From positions 1 through 49,615 of the forward strand of contig JAZMZK010000129.1 in NCBI GenBank assembly GCA_045585955.1: a stretch of DNA of 49,615 nt, in the 5' to 3' direction. A model generated the notes under the pieces. That model was not told the origin of the DNA, made no database searches, and saw only the letters and a list, made by a program, of their open reading frames with translations. Position numbers and translations under genes: made by a program. The DNA is from SIG78 sp045585955 (GTDB taxonomy: Bacteria > Verrucomicrobiota > Lentisphaeria > Victivallales > Victivallaceae). Below, in pieces: positions 1 to 7,399 of this stretch (positions are counted from its first letter, which is position 1; each line of letters opens with the position of its first letter).

Positions 1-138
1 CCAAACAAATGGAATTTTACTTTTGAATACATTTGAACTCAAAAACAAGGATTTGACAAAAGGGGGTGGCTTTTTTCAAGAAATACCACGCTCAAACTAT
101 GTCAAAAAACACCATTTTTACAAAATTATGGGATTTCT

Positions 139-390
139 GTGGAAAACATTCAAACTGTCGGATCTGCTCCCGTGCAGATGGTCGCCCCAGCCGTGCCCGA
201 AACAGAAATCAACCCGCTGGAAGAATTGGGCAACAGCATTGAAGCTTTTACGCTCAAACTGAAAGTCGCTTTCGATGATCTGGCTACGCTTTCCCGCAAG
301 GTCAAGGAAGTGCAGATTCAGCAGCGGCAGAAAGAGCGTGATTTCATCCAAGCCCGCCGTGCCATCGAGCGTATCCGTATGGCGATTTAG
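139..390 (+). CDS. small coiled-coil hypothetical protein
   Basis: An 83-residue protein that I do not recognise. The N-terminal 30 residues are rich in Pro, Val and Ala, and the rest is charged and helical (residues about 30-80, heptad-like Leu/Ile spacing with many Lys, Arg and Gln), so it probably forms a coiled coil. The start is a GTG; no ATG lies in frame upstream, and only a weak GGG is seen seven bases ahead. It ends four bases inside the 3' end of the convergent gene on the other strand. It sits at the left edge of a phage/plasmid-like gene group, so a role in mobile DNA is possible but unproven. Confidence 0.5.
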   Translation: MENIQTVGSAPVQMVAPAVPETEINPLEELGNSIEAFTLKLKVAFDDLATLSRKVKEVQIQQRQKERDFIQARRAIERIRMAI

Positions 391-839
391 GATTTCTGCT
401 GATTCTGCTTTTTGATGGTCAAAAAGAGTATATCATCAGCATCCTTGTCCCGGGCAACAGCCTGTTTGCTGCTGAGTAAATCATCCAAACAAAGGTATTT
501 GACCGGGACGCCGCAAAACTCATGGATAACCGCCCGCTCTTCAACAATGGCAAATTTAGGAAGTCCGGGCGGTGCCAAATGAAACTGTATAACGCCGGCG
601 GTGGTTTGAAAAGTTTGCACAAAACCTTCGCCGGTTTGTACATCCATTGGTTCCAAATCCATATCCAGCTCGTCAGCAAGTGCGGCATTGATTTTATCAA
701 AATTTTCATGATCAAATGGCGGAACAAAAATATCCCAATCGAGGGTGAATCTTGGCATGCCTTCCTGCAACATAGCCTGTCCACCAATAACTACATAGCG
801 GACTTTTGCAGCGTTGAGTTTGCTTAAGATTTCTTCCAT
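387..839 (-). CDS. nucleotidyltransferase-fold protein, possible toxin-antitoxin or resistance component
   Basis: A 150-residue protein whose N-terminal half resembles minimal nucleotidyltransferases: a GGQAML segment near residue 20, then R, T and DWDIF near residues 30-37, the place where this fold carries its metal-binding acidic pair. The family moves nucleotides onto small molecules, RNA or proteins, and many members belong to two-gene toxin-antitoxin or abortive-infection units. Here it overlaps by 16 bases the small gene upstream on the same strand (824-1012), so the two are almost surely co-translated. The acidic motif is not the canonical DxD alone, so activity is uncertain. Confidence 0.65.
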   Translation of the reverse strand: MEEILSKLNAAKVRYVVIGGQAMLQEGMPRFTLDWDIFVPPFDHENFDKINAALADELDMDLEPMDVQTGEGFVQTFQTTAGVIQFHLAPPGLPKFAIVEERAVIHEFCGVPVKYLCLDDLLSSKQAVARDKDADDILFLTIKKQNQQKS

Positions 840-1012
840 TTGATACCGCCTTGCATTGCGATTTCTTTAAGATATTCGCGTTTCCAAGCGTTCATTTCGT
901 CGTAGTTGCGGAATGATTTTTTAGAAAATTTTGGCAGGTTGGTCGGCACCGGGAATTTCATTACCGGTGGATTTGCCAGCCAAAGTCTGATTTTCTCTTT
1001 GCGTATATCCAT
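824..1012 (-). CDS. small basic protein paired with the nucleotidyltransferase-like gene
   Basis: A 62-residue, strongly basic protein (many Lys and Arg, aromatic-rich middle) with no family I can name. A good ribosome binding site (AAGGAGCG) precedes the ATG, and its 3' end overlaps the next gene by 16 bases, which suggests translational coupling. A short partner in front of a nucleotidyltransferase-fold protein is the usual layout of toxin-antitoxin-like pairs, so it may be the partner or regulator. This is inference from layout only. Confidence 0.6.
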   Translation of the reverse strand: MDIRKEKIRLWLANPPVMKFPVPTNLPKFSKKSFRNYDEMNAWKREYLKEIAMQGGIKWKKS

Positions 1013-1081
1013 AAAAATCGCTCCTTATTAACTAATATAACAAAGTTTTACCAAAAAACAAATTATTGAAAGGATTTTATT

Positions 1082-1489
1082 ATGCTTAAATTGAATGCTT
1101 CTTACAGTAAAAAAGTTCCGGCTGATGGCGAATATACCAGCCAGAGCTACCACGCCAGTATCAAAGTTGAGCTTCCGGACGGTCTTTCGGCTGAACAGCT
1201 CAATGGTAAAATTCACGAAACTTTTGAAATGGTGCGGAGTTCGGTTGAAGCAGAATTGCACGGTAAAAGTCCTTTGCAGAGCGGAAACAATCCGCCTGTA
1301 AACACTCCGAATCAGCCGGTGCAAGGCAGTACCCCAGCGAGTCCGAAACAGATCAATTATCTGCTTACTCTGGCGAGCCGTCGAGGTATTACTCCGGCAC
1401 AGATTGCGATTCAGAATAATGTTGCCGATATCAATCAGTTGAGCAAAAAGCAGTGTTCGACTTTGATCGAGCAATGGAAGGCGGCGTGA
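1082..1489 (+). CDS. phage/plasmid-type hypothetical protein with C-terminal SxKQ helical domain
   Basis: A 135-residue protein. Residues 1-60 form a small alpha/beta region; residues 60-85 are a Pro/Asn/Gly-rich linker; residues 85-135 (from SPKQINYLLTLASRRGI to the end) form a helical module of a type I associate with phage recombination clusters. An AAAGGA ribosome site lies nine bases before the ATG. The next gene, a RecB-like nuclease, starts one base after its stop, so they form one operon. The context suggests a role in processing single-stranded or recombining DNA, but the protein itself is not identified. Confidence 0.6.
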   Translation: MLKLNASYSKKVPADGEYTSQSYHASIKVELPDGLSAEQLNGKIHETFEMVRSSVEAELHGKSPLQSGNNPPVNTPNQPVQGSTPASPKQINYLLTLASRRGITPAQIAIQNNVADINQLSKKQCSTLIEQWKAA

Positions 1490-1490
1490 T

Positions 1491-2264
1491 ATGCGGTTTG
1501 ATAAATTGCGGGAGTCGCCGCACTGGTCGTATTCAGCAATGCAGTGTTATTTAACCTGTCCGCTGAAGTACAAATTCCGCTACATTGATAACGTTCCGGT
1601 TGAACGCACCAATGCGTGTTTTCCGTTCGGTCGGGCGTTCCATGCGGCGTTGTCGGAGCGGGCGAGAATTGGTAGTTTTATGTCTGAAAGAGAGGTGTGC
1701 GATGTGTTTGAAGATTTCTTCAAAGCTGAAACTGATGCTGCTGAAAACCTTGTTTTTAAGGCATCCGAAACTTACGATTCACTTTTGCAAACTGGCTTCA
1801 AGATGGTGGAAGCCGCTTGCAATAATTGGCTGGATGATTATTCCGTTCAGCGGGTTGCAGAAAGTTTTTCGGTAACGGTGCCAGGCTTGAGCAAACCGCT
1901 GATCGGCGAGTTTGATCTTGTGGTTACCGACGGGCAAGATAACTGCATTGTGGACTGGAAAAGTGCTTCGGCCAAATGGCCGGTCGGTAAAGCAGACAAG
2001 GACTTACAAGCAACAGCGTTTTGCTATGCCTTTAAGCAGAAGTACGGTGAAAAGCCGTTGTTCCGGTTTGATGTCATAACCAAAGCCAAGTCGCCCACCG
2101 TCAACAACTACTATACGCTTCGTACCGATAACGAGCTTGATCGCTTTGTCTCTCTAACAAATCAGATCGAAAAAAGCGTCAATAGCGGAAACTTCTATCC
2201 TAACGAAAGCGGCTTCGGATGCAATGATTGTCCGTATGCTGACCGTTGCAAAAAGTGGAGGTGA
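1491..2264 (+). CDS. PD-(D/E)XK exonuclease, RecB/Cas4-like with Fe-S cluster motif
   Basis: A 257-residue nuclease of the RecB/Cas4 type. Visible motifs are the SxxxLxxC start with Cys23, the GRAFH motif with His51, Asp142 in GEFDLVV, Asp155-Trp-Lys157 (the DxK catalytic pair), Gln173 in the following helix, and a C-terminal C-x2-C-x5-C (Cys244, 247, 253). With Cys23 these make the four-cysteine set that holds a 4Fe-4S cluster in AddB, Cas4 and phage exonucleases. It is expected to resect DNA ends. It is the middle gene of a three-gene operon with the 135-residue protein and the DUF932 protein. No cas genes or repeat array are nearby, so a phage-type exonuclease is the better reading. Confidence 0.85.
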   Translation: MRFDKLRESPHWSYSAMQCYLTCPLKYKFRYIDNVPVERTNACFPFGRAFHAALSERARIGSFMSEREVCDVFEDFFKAETDAAENLVFKASETYDSLLQTGFKMVEAACNNWLDDYSVQRVAESFSVTVPGLSKPLIGEFDLVVTDGQDNCIVDWKSASAKWPVGKADKDLQATAFCYAFKQKYGEKPLFRFDVITKAKSPTVNNYYTLRTDNELDRFVSLTNQIEKSVNSGNFYPNESGFGCNDCPYADRCKKWR

Positions 2265-2266
2265 TT

Positions 2267-2995
2267 ATGGGACTGATGATGTGCGATGGAAAGTTTGTCA
2301 GCCGGGATGAGGTCGCTCTTGTCCCGACTCCCTGCGGCACAGAGAGTTGGAAGCCGGTTCCGCACATGGAGGTTATTGAAGCTGTAACGGATGTGGTCAA
2401 GGCGCACAACTGGCAGATTCTGGATGAGAATTTCGGACTTGCTCGTGAAGGTCAGAAGATGTTCGGAGTAATGCGAATCAACAAAAGTAATTCTGCAGAT
2501 TGGAGCCGTTGTATCGGCTTGCGGAACAGCCACGACAAAAGTTTTGCGGTTGGTCTTTCTGCCGGTATAAATGTTACCGTGTGCAGTAATTTAGCGTTTG
2601 GTGGAACAACCGTAATCAAGCGGCGGCATACCAGCAGAATTGAGTTGACCAAACTTGTTGATGTAGCGATGGATGAGCTGGAAAATGAATTCCTGACTTT
2701 GGAAACGGTTTGCGAAGATTTGAAGATTATCTACCTTAAAAACGATGATGAAGCCCGCAGTCGTATTGTCAGAGCAGCAGAGTTGGGAGCAATCAACAGC
2801 AGTGACATTGTGCCGGTTTTCAAAGAGTTCAAAAATCCCCGGCATGAAGAGTTTGCCGAACCAACCCGCTGGAGCTTGCTTAACGCGTTTACCGAAACGA
2901 TCAAAAAGTACACGCCGCAAAGAGTGGATCACGCTTATTCAGCGTTAAATCATTGCTTCGGATTGGACGGTAAATATCCTGCTTTGTGGAAATAA
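2267..2995 (+). CDS. DUF932 family phage/plasmid-associated protein
   Basis: A 242-residue protein of the DUF932 type (phage/plasmid-like protein family). Recognisable parts are the stretch on retained activity around FGVMRINKS and RNSHDKSFAVGLSAGINVTVCSN near residues 75-115, then a helical C-terminal half. The start is the ATG at 2267, three bases after the stop of the nuclease gene, with GGAGGTG immediately ahead; an upstream TTG would lie inside the nuclease gene and is unlikely. Members are common on plasmids, conjugative elements and prophages next to recombination nucleases. The molecular function is not known. Confidence 0.8.
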   Translation: MGLMMCDGKFVSRDEVALVPTPCGTESWKPVPHMEVIEAVTDVVKAHNWQILDENFGLAREGQKMFGVMRINKSNSADWSRCIGLRNSHDKSFAVGLSAGINVTVCSNLAFGGTTVIKRRHTSRIELTKLVDVAMDELENEFLTLETVCEDLKIIYLKNDDEARSRIVRAAELGAINSSDIVPVFKEFKNPRHEEFAEPTRWSLLNAFTETIKKYTPQRVDHAYSALNHCFGLDGKYPALWK

Positions 2996-3108
2996 CTCCC
3001 GCACGCCTCGCACGGTGCCCGGCTGGAAGTGATGCACCCAGTTTGTAACAAGTCATCCCAGGAGCGTAAAAACTCCCGGTCTTTAACATTATAAATAGGA
3101 AGATAAAA
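2996..3108 (+). other. leader of the zinc-ribbon pair
   Basis: A short non-coding stretch with GC-rich inverted segments (GGTGC with GCACC; GGAG with CTCC just before an A run) and an AGGAAGA ribosome site before the ATG at 3109. It may be a structured leader or the end of the preceding operon. No known riboswitch is recognised. Confidence 0.3.
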
Positions 3109-3408
3109 ATGGAATGTCCGAAATGTGAATCAAAAGCTTATATTGTAACAACCACCCGTGGAACAACGACCTTGCTCGGAGCCGGTGCCGGAGGTTATGT
3201 AGCAGCCTCCGCCGGAGCTAAAACTGGTGCCGTAGTTGGCAGTTTACTCTGCCCCGGAATCGGCACCGCAATCGGAGGAGTTTTAGGCATACTCATAGGG
3301 GCCGCCAGCGGAGCCGTAGCCGGAAACACCGTAGGCAAACTCATCGACGAAAACGTAATGCGGATGTACCGCTGCACCAACTGCAATTACCAATGGAGGG
3401 CAGCATAA
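3109..3408 (+). CDS. glycine-zipper membrane protein inside a split zinc ribbon
   Basis: A 99-residue protein with an unusual build. A CxxC pair (Cys3, Cys6) begins the protein and a second CxxC (Cys89, Cys92, in YRCTNCNYQW) ends it, together making a zinc ribbon. Between them, residues about 20-78 are a Gly/Ala-rich run with repeated GxxxG spacing typical of glycine-zipper membrane segments. The zinc knuckles would meet at the membrane face if the zipper forms a hairpin of two helices. An AGGAAGA site precedes the ATG. It overlaps the next small zinc-ribbon gene by one base, so the two are coupled. The function is unknown. Confidence 0.7.
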   Translation: MECPKCESKAYIVTTTRGTTTLLGAGAGGYVAASAGAKTGAVVGSLLCPGIGTAIGGVLGILIGAASGAVAGNTVGKLIDENVMRMYRCTNCNYQWRAA

Positions 3409-3521
3409 TGAGATGCCCTGACTGTAATTCAGACGACATAATCCCTTGGGACGACGGATACATCTGCCTAGACTGCGGTTGCGAGTTCGGCACTCCGGAA
3501 ATCCCCGACGACCCGATATAA
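3408..3521 (+). CDS. 37-residue zinc-ribbon microprotein
   Basis: A very short gene whose ATG shares its A with the TAA stop of the preceding gene (TAATG), with GGAGGG ahead of it. The product has C-x2-C at residues 3-6 and C-x2-C-x-C at residues 20-25, a rubredoxin/zinc-ribbon pattern, with an acidic tail. The strong terminator at 3530-3560 begins eight bases after its stop, so it is the last gene of the unit. Its tight coupling suggests it works with the glycine-zipper zinc protein. Confidence 0.65.
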   Translation: MRCPDCNSDDIIPWDDGYICLDCGCEFGTPEIPDDPI

Positions 3522-3529
3522 AGAACAAA

Positions 3530-3560
3530 CCCCGCCAGCGGAAAAACACCGCTGGCGGGG
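3530..3560 (+). terminator. strong terminator after the zinc-ribbon operon
   Basis: A perfect 12-bp GC-rich stem (3530-3541 with 3549-3560) and a 7-base loop, followed by an AT-rich run with TTTT. It closes the left phage-like gene block. Confidence 0.85.
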
Positions 3561-3696
3561 AATAATTTTCTACAGATATTTGCAGTAAAAGGGGAATTTT
3601 TTATTTGCAATAATCTGAATACTGTGATAAGTTATCAAAGCAGTAGAAAAGCGGAAGTTTTTTTGCTGTGTAAAAATCAGAGAACATTTTTGCAAA

Positions 3697-3823
3697 TGCT
3701 CAGTAAACCCGCCAAGTAAAAAGGTATTTGCACTTTGACAGAGAAATGTATTCTGGCAAGCGAAAGAGTGCCGGACGTTTTTGTTGTGTCAAAGTGCGGG
3801 TTCTTGGCGGGACCTACTGAGCA
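3697..3823. repeat. nested inverted repeat, candidate structured RNA or DNA element
   Basis: Three perfect arm pairs nest in order: 3697-3705 with 3815-3823 (9 bp), 3708-3716 with 3803-3811 (9 bp, CCCGCCAAG with CTTGGCGGG), and 3730-3740 with 3787-3797 (11 bp). The apical part has another 6-bp stem (CTGGCA with TGCCGG). The right arm (3799-3827, read on the minus strand) shares its core with repeats at 14324-14351 and 15835-15861. The function is unknown. Confidence 0.7.
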
Positions 3824-3827
3824 ATAC

Positions 3828-3850
3828 AAAAAAGCGTCCCGGCTTTTTTG
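3828..3850. terminator. small bidirectional terminator-like hairpin
   Basis: AAAAAAGC and GCTTTTTT pair around a 6-base loop directly after the nested inverted repeat. It could end transcription in either direction, and would make the preceding structure a discrete transcript. Confidence 0.5.
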
Positions 3851-3970
3851 TTTTCAAGGGATGAAGTAAAAAAAATTAAAATAAAGCGGCGGGGAATGTA
3901 AGAAACCCACACTTCCTGGCAGTAAGTTACAGATATATAAATTTTTTAATATTTTTACGGGAGCTAAAAA

Positions 3971-6067
3971 ATGGTTAAATGGAAAAAGTTGTTGGCGGCA
4001 GTTTTGATAGTCAGCTGTGGTGCTTTGTGTGCTGAAAGCTTGTTGGAAGTTACAGAGCAGGTTTCAATGTGGATAGATAAAAACTGGACACATGCCCGTA
4101 CACGACAACTTGCCAATAAGCAATGCGATGCTATTGTTTTAGGGCAAGGAACAGATGATGAAAAAATCGCCAAGCTGAAAGAAAAATTTCCCGGAGCTTT
4201 TCAAAAAGAAGAAAAGCCTTTGATTTTTACACCGCAAGTATCTTGGCGTATTCATTCGCTGGCTTTAGGGTATGATATAAAAGAAAGTGCAACTCAAACC
4301 GCCAGAACGGTTGATATTTTTAAGGATGTAAGCAGCTCTAAAACAACTCAAGACAGTTCTACAAGAGATGATATCACAAGGCGGCATAAAGTCAATGTGG
4401 ATATTAACGGGGGCACTAAACTTTCGGCAAATCCTTTTTCATGGCTTGCTGCTATTTTTAATACAAAAATAAATTTAGCAGGGTCTTACTCTTACGGGCG
4501 GGATTCAGTATCACAAACCACGGAGTTGTGGAGCAAATCGCAGCAGGCAGTCTTTTCGCAGGAACGCAGCCGCATTGCCGAAATGATCCAACAGACCAAT
4601 ATCAGCAATTTTCATTTGACTTTTACGGTTACTGTGACTAACAACGGCGGCGAAACAGTTTTTTGTGATTTAAGTGATGCCTATCTGCCTGTTTACGGGG
4701 AACGAGCTTACAATCAAAAGGCTACTCCTTATGCTATGCCCAAGATGTTGGAAATTCCGTCGCAAAGAACCAAGGACATTACATTCCGAATGGAACTTGA
4801 TAATACCAACGCACGCGAACTTGCAGTTTATATGGCAAGCAATTCACCGCAAATTGATATATTAAAAGGGGGAAATTTGCGGATAATGACTAAAAGCGGA
4901 AAAGATGCGATCGGGGCAGCCATTGAACGCACTGAAACTAATGTCGTGATGCTCAACTTACCAAGTTTTACGAGTGTTTGGAACATCCGGCGCAATCATA
5001 CTTCCACAGGCAATTTTACAACCTTACGCGAAGCCCTGGATGCTATCAGTAAAGATTTTGAAAATGCCTTGGGTAAATACAACATCTTTCAATACAAAGA
5101 AGGTAATTTATCAACAATTTCATCAATACCTCTGGGAGAATTTGATAAAACAGACAAAGACTACCGCTATATAGCATTTTTGCAAATCGGCGACAAGGTG
5201 TATGACAAAGTTTCCGCAGAACTACTGAACGCCAATCTCCCCGCAGATGGAACTGTAATTTGGGTGATTGATTTGGATGATCTCGAAAAATATAAGAACA
5301 TCCACCCGGATATGCAAAAGCTGATTTACGAAAAAATAAGCCAAGCTGCATCAGATGGATTTCTCGGATTTGAGAAAGGTAATCCAGCCGCACAATACCG
5401 TTTGGCAAGAATGTATCGAGATGGTTATTATGTAAAAAAAGATATTAAAGAAGTTGTAAAATGGCTTCGTAAATCAGCGGAACAAGGTAACCCAATCGGT
5501 CAGGCTGCTCTTGGAGTATATTATATGGATGGCATTGGCGTAGAAAAAGATGTTTCAGAAGCTGTAAAATGGCTTCGTAAATCAGCAGAACAAGGTAACC
5601 CGATCGGTCAGGCTACTCTTGGCGCGTGTTATATGGATGGCATTGGCGTGGAAAAAGACTATTGTAAAGCTGTGGAATGGTACCGCAAAGCTGCAGAGCA
5701 AGGTGATGTTGGTGCACAATTGCAACTTGGGATGTGTTACCTTTGGAGCGTTGGCGTGAAAAATGATGTTTCAAAAGCTGTAAAATGGTATCGTAAAGCC
5801 GCGGAGCAAGGCAATGCAGAGGCACAATGCGAACTTGGGTTGTGTTACCTTGCGGGTATTGGCGTAGAAAAAGATTACACCGAAGCGATAAAATGGTATC
5901 GCAAAGCAGCGGAACAGGGGGATGCGACGGCACAATATAATCTTGGGGTTTGCTATAAAAACGGGCATGGCGTAGAAAAGGACTATTACAAAGCGGTGGA
6001 ATGGTACCGTAAAGCAGCAGAACAGGGGGATGAGGCCGCTAAAAAAGCTTTAGAAGCCTTAAAATAA
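3971..6067 (+). CDS. exported Sel1-repeat protein
   Basis: A 698-residue protein. Residues 1-22 are a signal peptide (Lys-rich start, hydrophobic core, ending near CAES). Residues about 25-465 form a domain I do not recognise, with a beta-rich central part. From residue about 467 there are six full 36-residue Sel1 repeats plus a partial seventh (pattern GxxxAQxxLGxxYxxGxGVxKDxxKAxxWYRKAAEQ). Sel1 repeats make alpha-solenoids that bind other proteins. Repeats two and three are almost identical in DNA, a sign of recent unit duplication. GGGAGC precedes the ATG. The next gene follows after 20 bases, so an operon with the MBL gene is likely. The role is probably in the periplasm or on the cell surface. 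Confidence 0.85.
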   Translation: MVKWKKLLAAVLIVSCGALCAESLLEVTEQVSMWIDKNWTHARTRQLANKQCDAIVLGQGTDDEKIAKLKEKFPGAFQKEEKPLIFTPQVSWRIHSLALGYDIKESATQTARTVDIFKDVSSSKTTQDSSTRDDITRRHKVNVDINGGTKLSANPFSWLAAIFNTKINLAGSYSYGRDSVSQTTELWSKSQQAVFSQERSRIAEMIQQTNISNFHLTFTVTVTNNGGETVFCDLSDAYLPVYGERAYNQKATPYAMPKMLEIPSQRTKDITFRMELDNTNARELAVYMASNSPQIDILKGGNLRIMTKSGKDAIGAAIERTETNVVMLNLPSFTSVWNIRRNHTSTGNFTTLREALDAISKDFENALGKYNIFQYKEGNLSTISSIPLGEFDKTDKDYRYIAFLQIGDKVYDKVSAELLNANLPADGTVIWVIDLDDLEKYKNIHPDMQKLIYEKISQAASDGFLGFEKGNPAAQYRLARMYRDGYYVKKDIKEVVKWLRKSAEQGNPIGQAALGVYYMDGIGVEKDVSEAVKWLRKSAEQGNPIGQATLGACYMDGIGVEKDYCKAVEWYRKAAEQGDVGAQLQLGMCYLWSVGVKNDVSKAVKWYRKAAEQGNAEAQCELGLCYLAGIGVEKDYTEAIKWYRKAAEQGDATAQYNLGVCYKNGHGVEKDYYKAVEWYRKAAEQGDEAAKKALEALK

Positions 6068-6087
6068 TTATTAAAATAGGTTGTGTT

Positions 6088-7362
6088 ATGTTTGTTGAAT
6101 ATATTTTTTTTCCTGTCGGGCAAGGTCTGTTTTCTTGCGGAAAGCTTTATACTGATAAAAATAAGAAACCATTTGTTTGGATTTATGACTGCGGAACATC
6201 AAGCGGAAAAAATAAATTAAACTCTGCAATTGATGAATTAAAAGATATAAATGAATTGGATCTTGTTGTTATTTCTCATTTTGATGCAGATCACATAAGT
6301 GGGCTAAAGATTTTACTGGCTGAAAAGCGAGTAAAGAGGTTGATGATACCATTTTTTACCGATTTACAAAAAGTTTTTGAATTATTGGGCTATTTGAACA
6401 ATATTTACGAGCAAAAATATAACATTACTGATCATCTAACAAATGACTCATTATTATTTCTTAAATCTCCTGAAGATTTTATTCGTAAATATAATAAATC
6501 AGAGAAAGAAATAGAGTTGCTTTTGGTGCCTGGTGGATATGCCAGAGAAGAAATACTTCCAGATATTTCACAGAAAAAAGATATATTGCCTGATGATGAT
6601 TTTACTGTTAGCTTTTCCTGTAGTAATGTCACAAGTGTAGATAATATTATAAGAAAAGTACTTCACCCCAAAAGCCCTATTATAGTTGATAACAAATGGG
6701 AGTTTCTGCCATATAATGATGTTGAAGAGGAGGCTAAATTTTTAACCCAAATAGCCAATATTGCACCTACCGAAATAATAGCTATCTTAACTGGAATAAA
6801 GGATAGTATGGAGAATATTGTTTCTAGCGAAAACGGTGAAGAGGAAAAAGGTGTGGCTTTAAATAGTTTAGTAGAAAAACATACTTCAGTTATATCTCCT
6901 ATTAGTAAAAATAATAGCTCTCTATTTTTATATAGCGGGCGAAACTCTTTACCTGTACAGGCAAAGTCCCGATTGGGAAATGATTTGAACAGGCATGGTA
7001 TCCTTTATACTGGCGATGGCAATTTGAAAAAAATTAAAAAGTTGAATTATTTAATTAATTTTATCGGAGAAAAAAGGAAGAATAATATTTATTGTCTGCA
7101 AGTTATGCATCATGGTTCTCGCAATAACAGTTGTCCTGATGTTGCCAAAGAACTTCGACCGCACATAAGTGTTTTTTCTGCAGATCCTAATAGCGGGAAA
7201 AGACATCCAGATAGTAGTGTTGTATTTGATTTTATAAGAAATAATCCTAGATTGACTGATAAAAAATTGCAATATTCATTTTGTTTTTCAGATTGCCATC
7301 ACTGGGGATATACTGGAAAAAACTGTAAAAATAAAAAACAAAACGGTTGCCTTATGCCCTAG
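6088..7362 (+). CDS. ComEC/Rec2-like metallo-beta-lactamase fold protein
   Basis: A 424-residue protein with the zinc-hydrolase signature SHFDADH (His64, Asp66, Asp68, His69), a later GDGN segment near residue 310, MHHGS near residues 340-344 and RHPDSS near residue 372. This order matches the C-terminal hydrolase domain of ComEC, but no membrane domain is attached, so it is a stand-alone cytoplasmic form. Such proteins are likely nucleases or phosphodiesterases. Codon use is markedly AT-rich compared with the chromosomal genes to the right, which suggests transfer. It sits between two exported proteins of unknown function. Confidence 0.8.
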   Translation: MFVEYIFFPVGQGLFSCGKLYTDKNKKPFVWIYDCGTSSGKNKLNSAIDELKDINELDLVVISHFDADHISGLKILLAEKRVKRLMIPFFTDLQKVFELLGYLNNIYEQKYNITDHLTNDSLLFLKSPEDFIRKYNKSEKEIELLLVPGGYAREEILPDISQKKDILPDDDFTVSFSCSNVTSVDNIIRKVLHPKSPIIVDNKWEFLPYNDVEEEAKFLTQIANIAPTEIIAILTGIKDSMENIVSSENGEEEKGVALNSLVEKHTSVISPISKNNSSLFLYSGRNSLPVQAKSRLGNDLNRHGILYTGDGNLKKIKKLNYLINFIGEKRKNNIYCLQVMHHGSRNNSCPDVAKELRPHISVFSADPNSGKRHPDSSVVFDFIRNNPRLTDKKLQYSFCFSDCHHWGYTGKNCKNKKQNGCLMP

Positions 7363-7372
7363 TAAGGCAACC
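7345..7372 (-). terminator. 10-bp inverted repeat over the MBL stop codon
   Basis: GGTTGCCTTA and TAAGGCAACC form a perfect stem around an 8-base loop that contains the TAG stop. The A-rich run on the left gives a T-rich tail only on the minus strand, so it would terminate minus-strand transcripts. On the plus strand it lacks a T tract. Confidence 0.5.
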
Positions 7373-7399
7373 ACGACAATGACAGAAAGTCTGTAAATT

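Larger units (their letters stand above)
3561..3970. other. 410-bp non-coding stretch ahead of the Sel1 gene
   Basis: There is no credible gene here. It holds a large nested inverted repeat (3697-3823, separate entry), a small AT-rich stem-loop (3828-3850) and an AT-rich promoter-like tract at 3925-3958 with TATATAAA. The last bases carry the GGGAGC ribosome site of the gene at 3971. Confidence 0.6.

Noticed and set aside
3697..3823. Integron attC site
   Set aside because: Folded and imperfectly palindromic, but the required GTTRRRY and RYYYAAC ends and a cassette array with an integrase are not seen.
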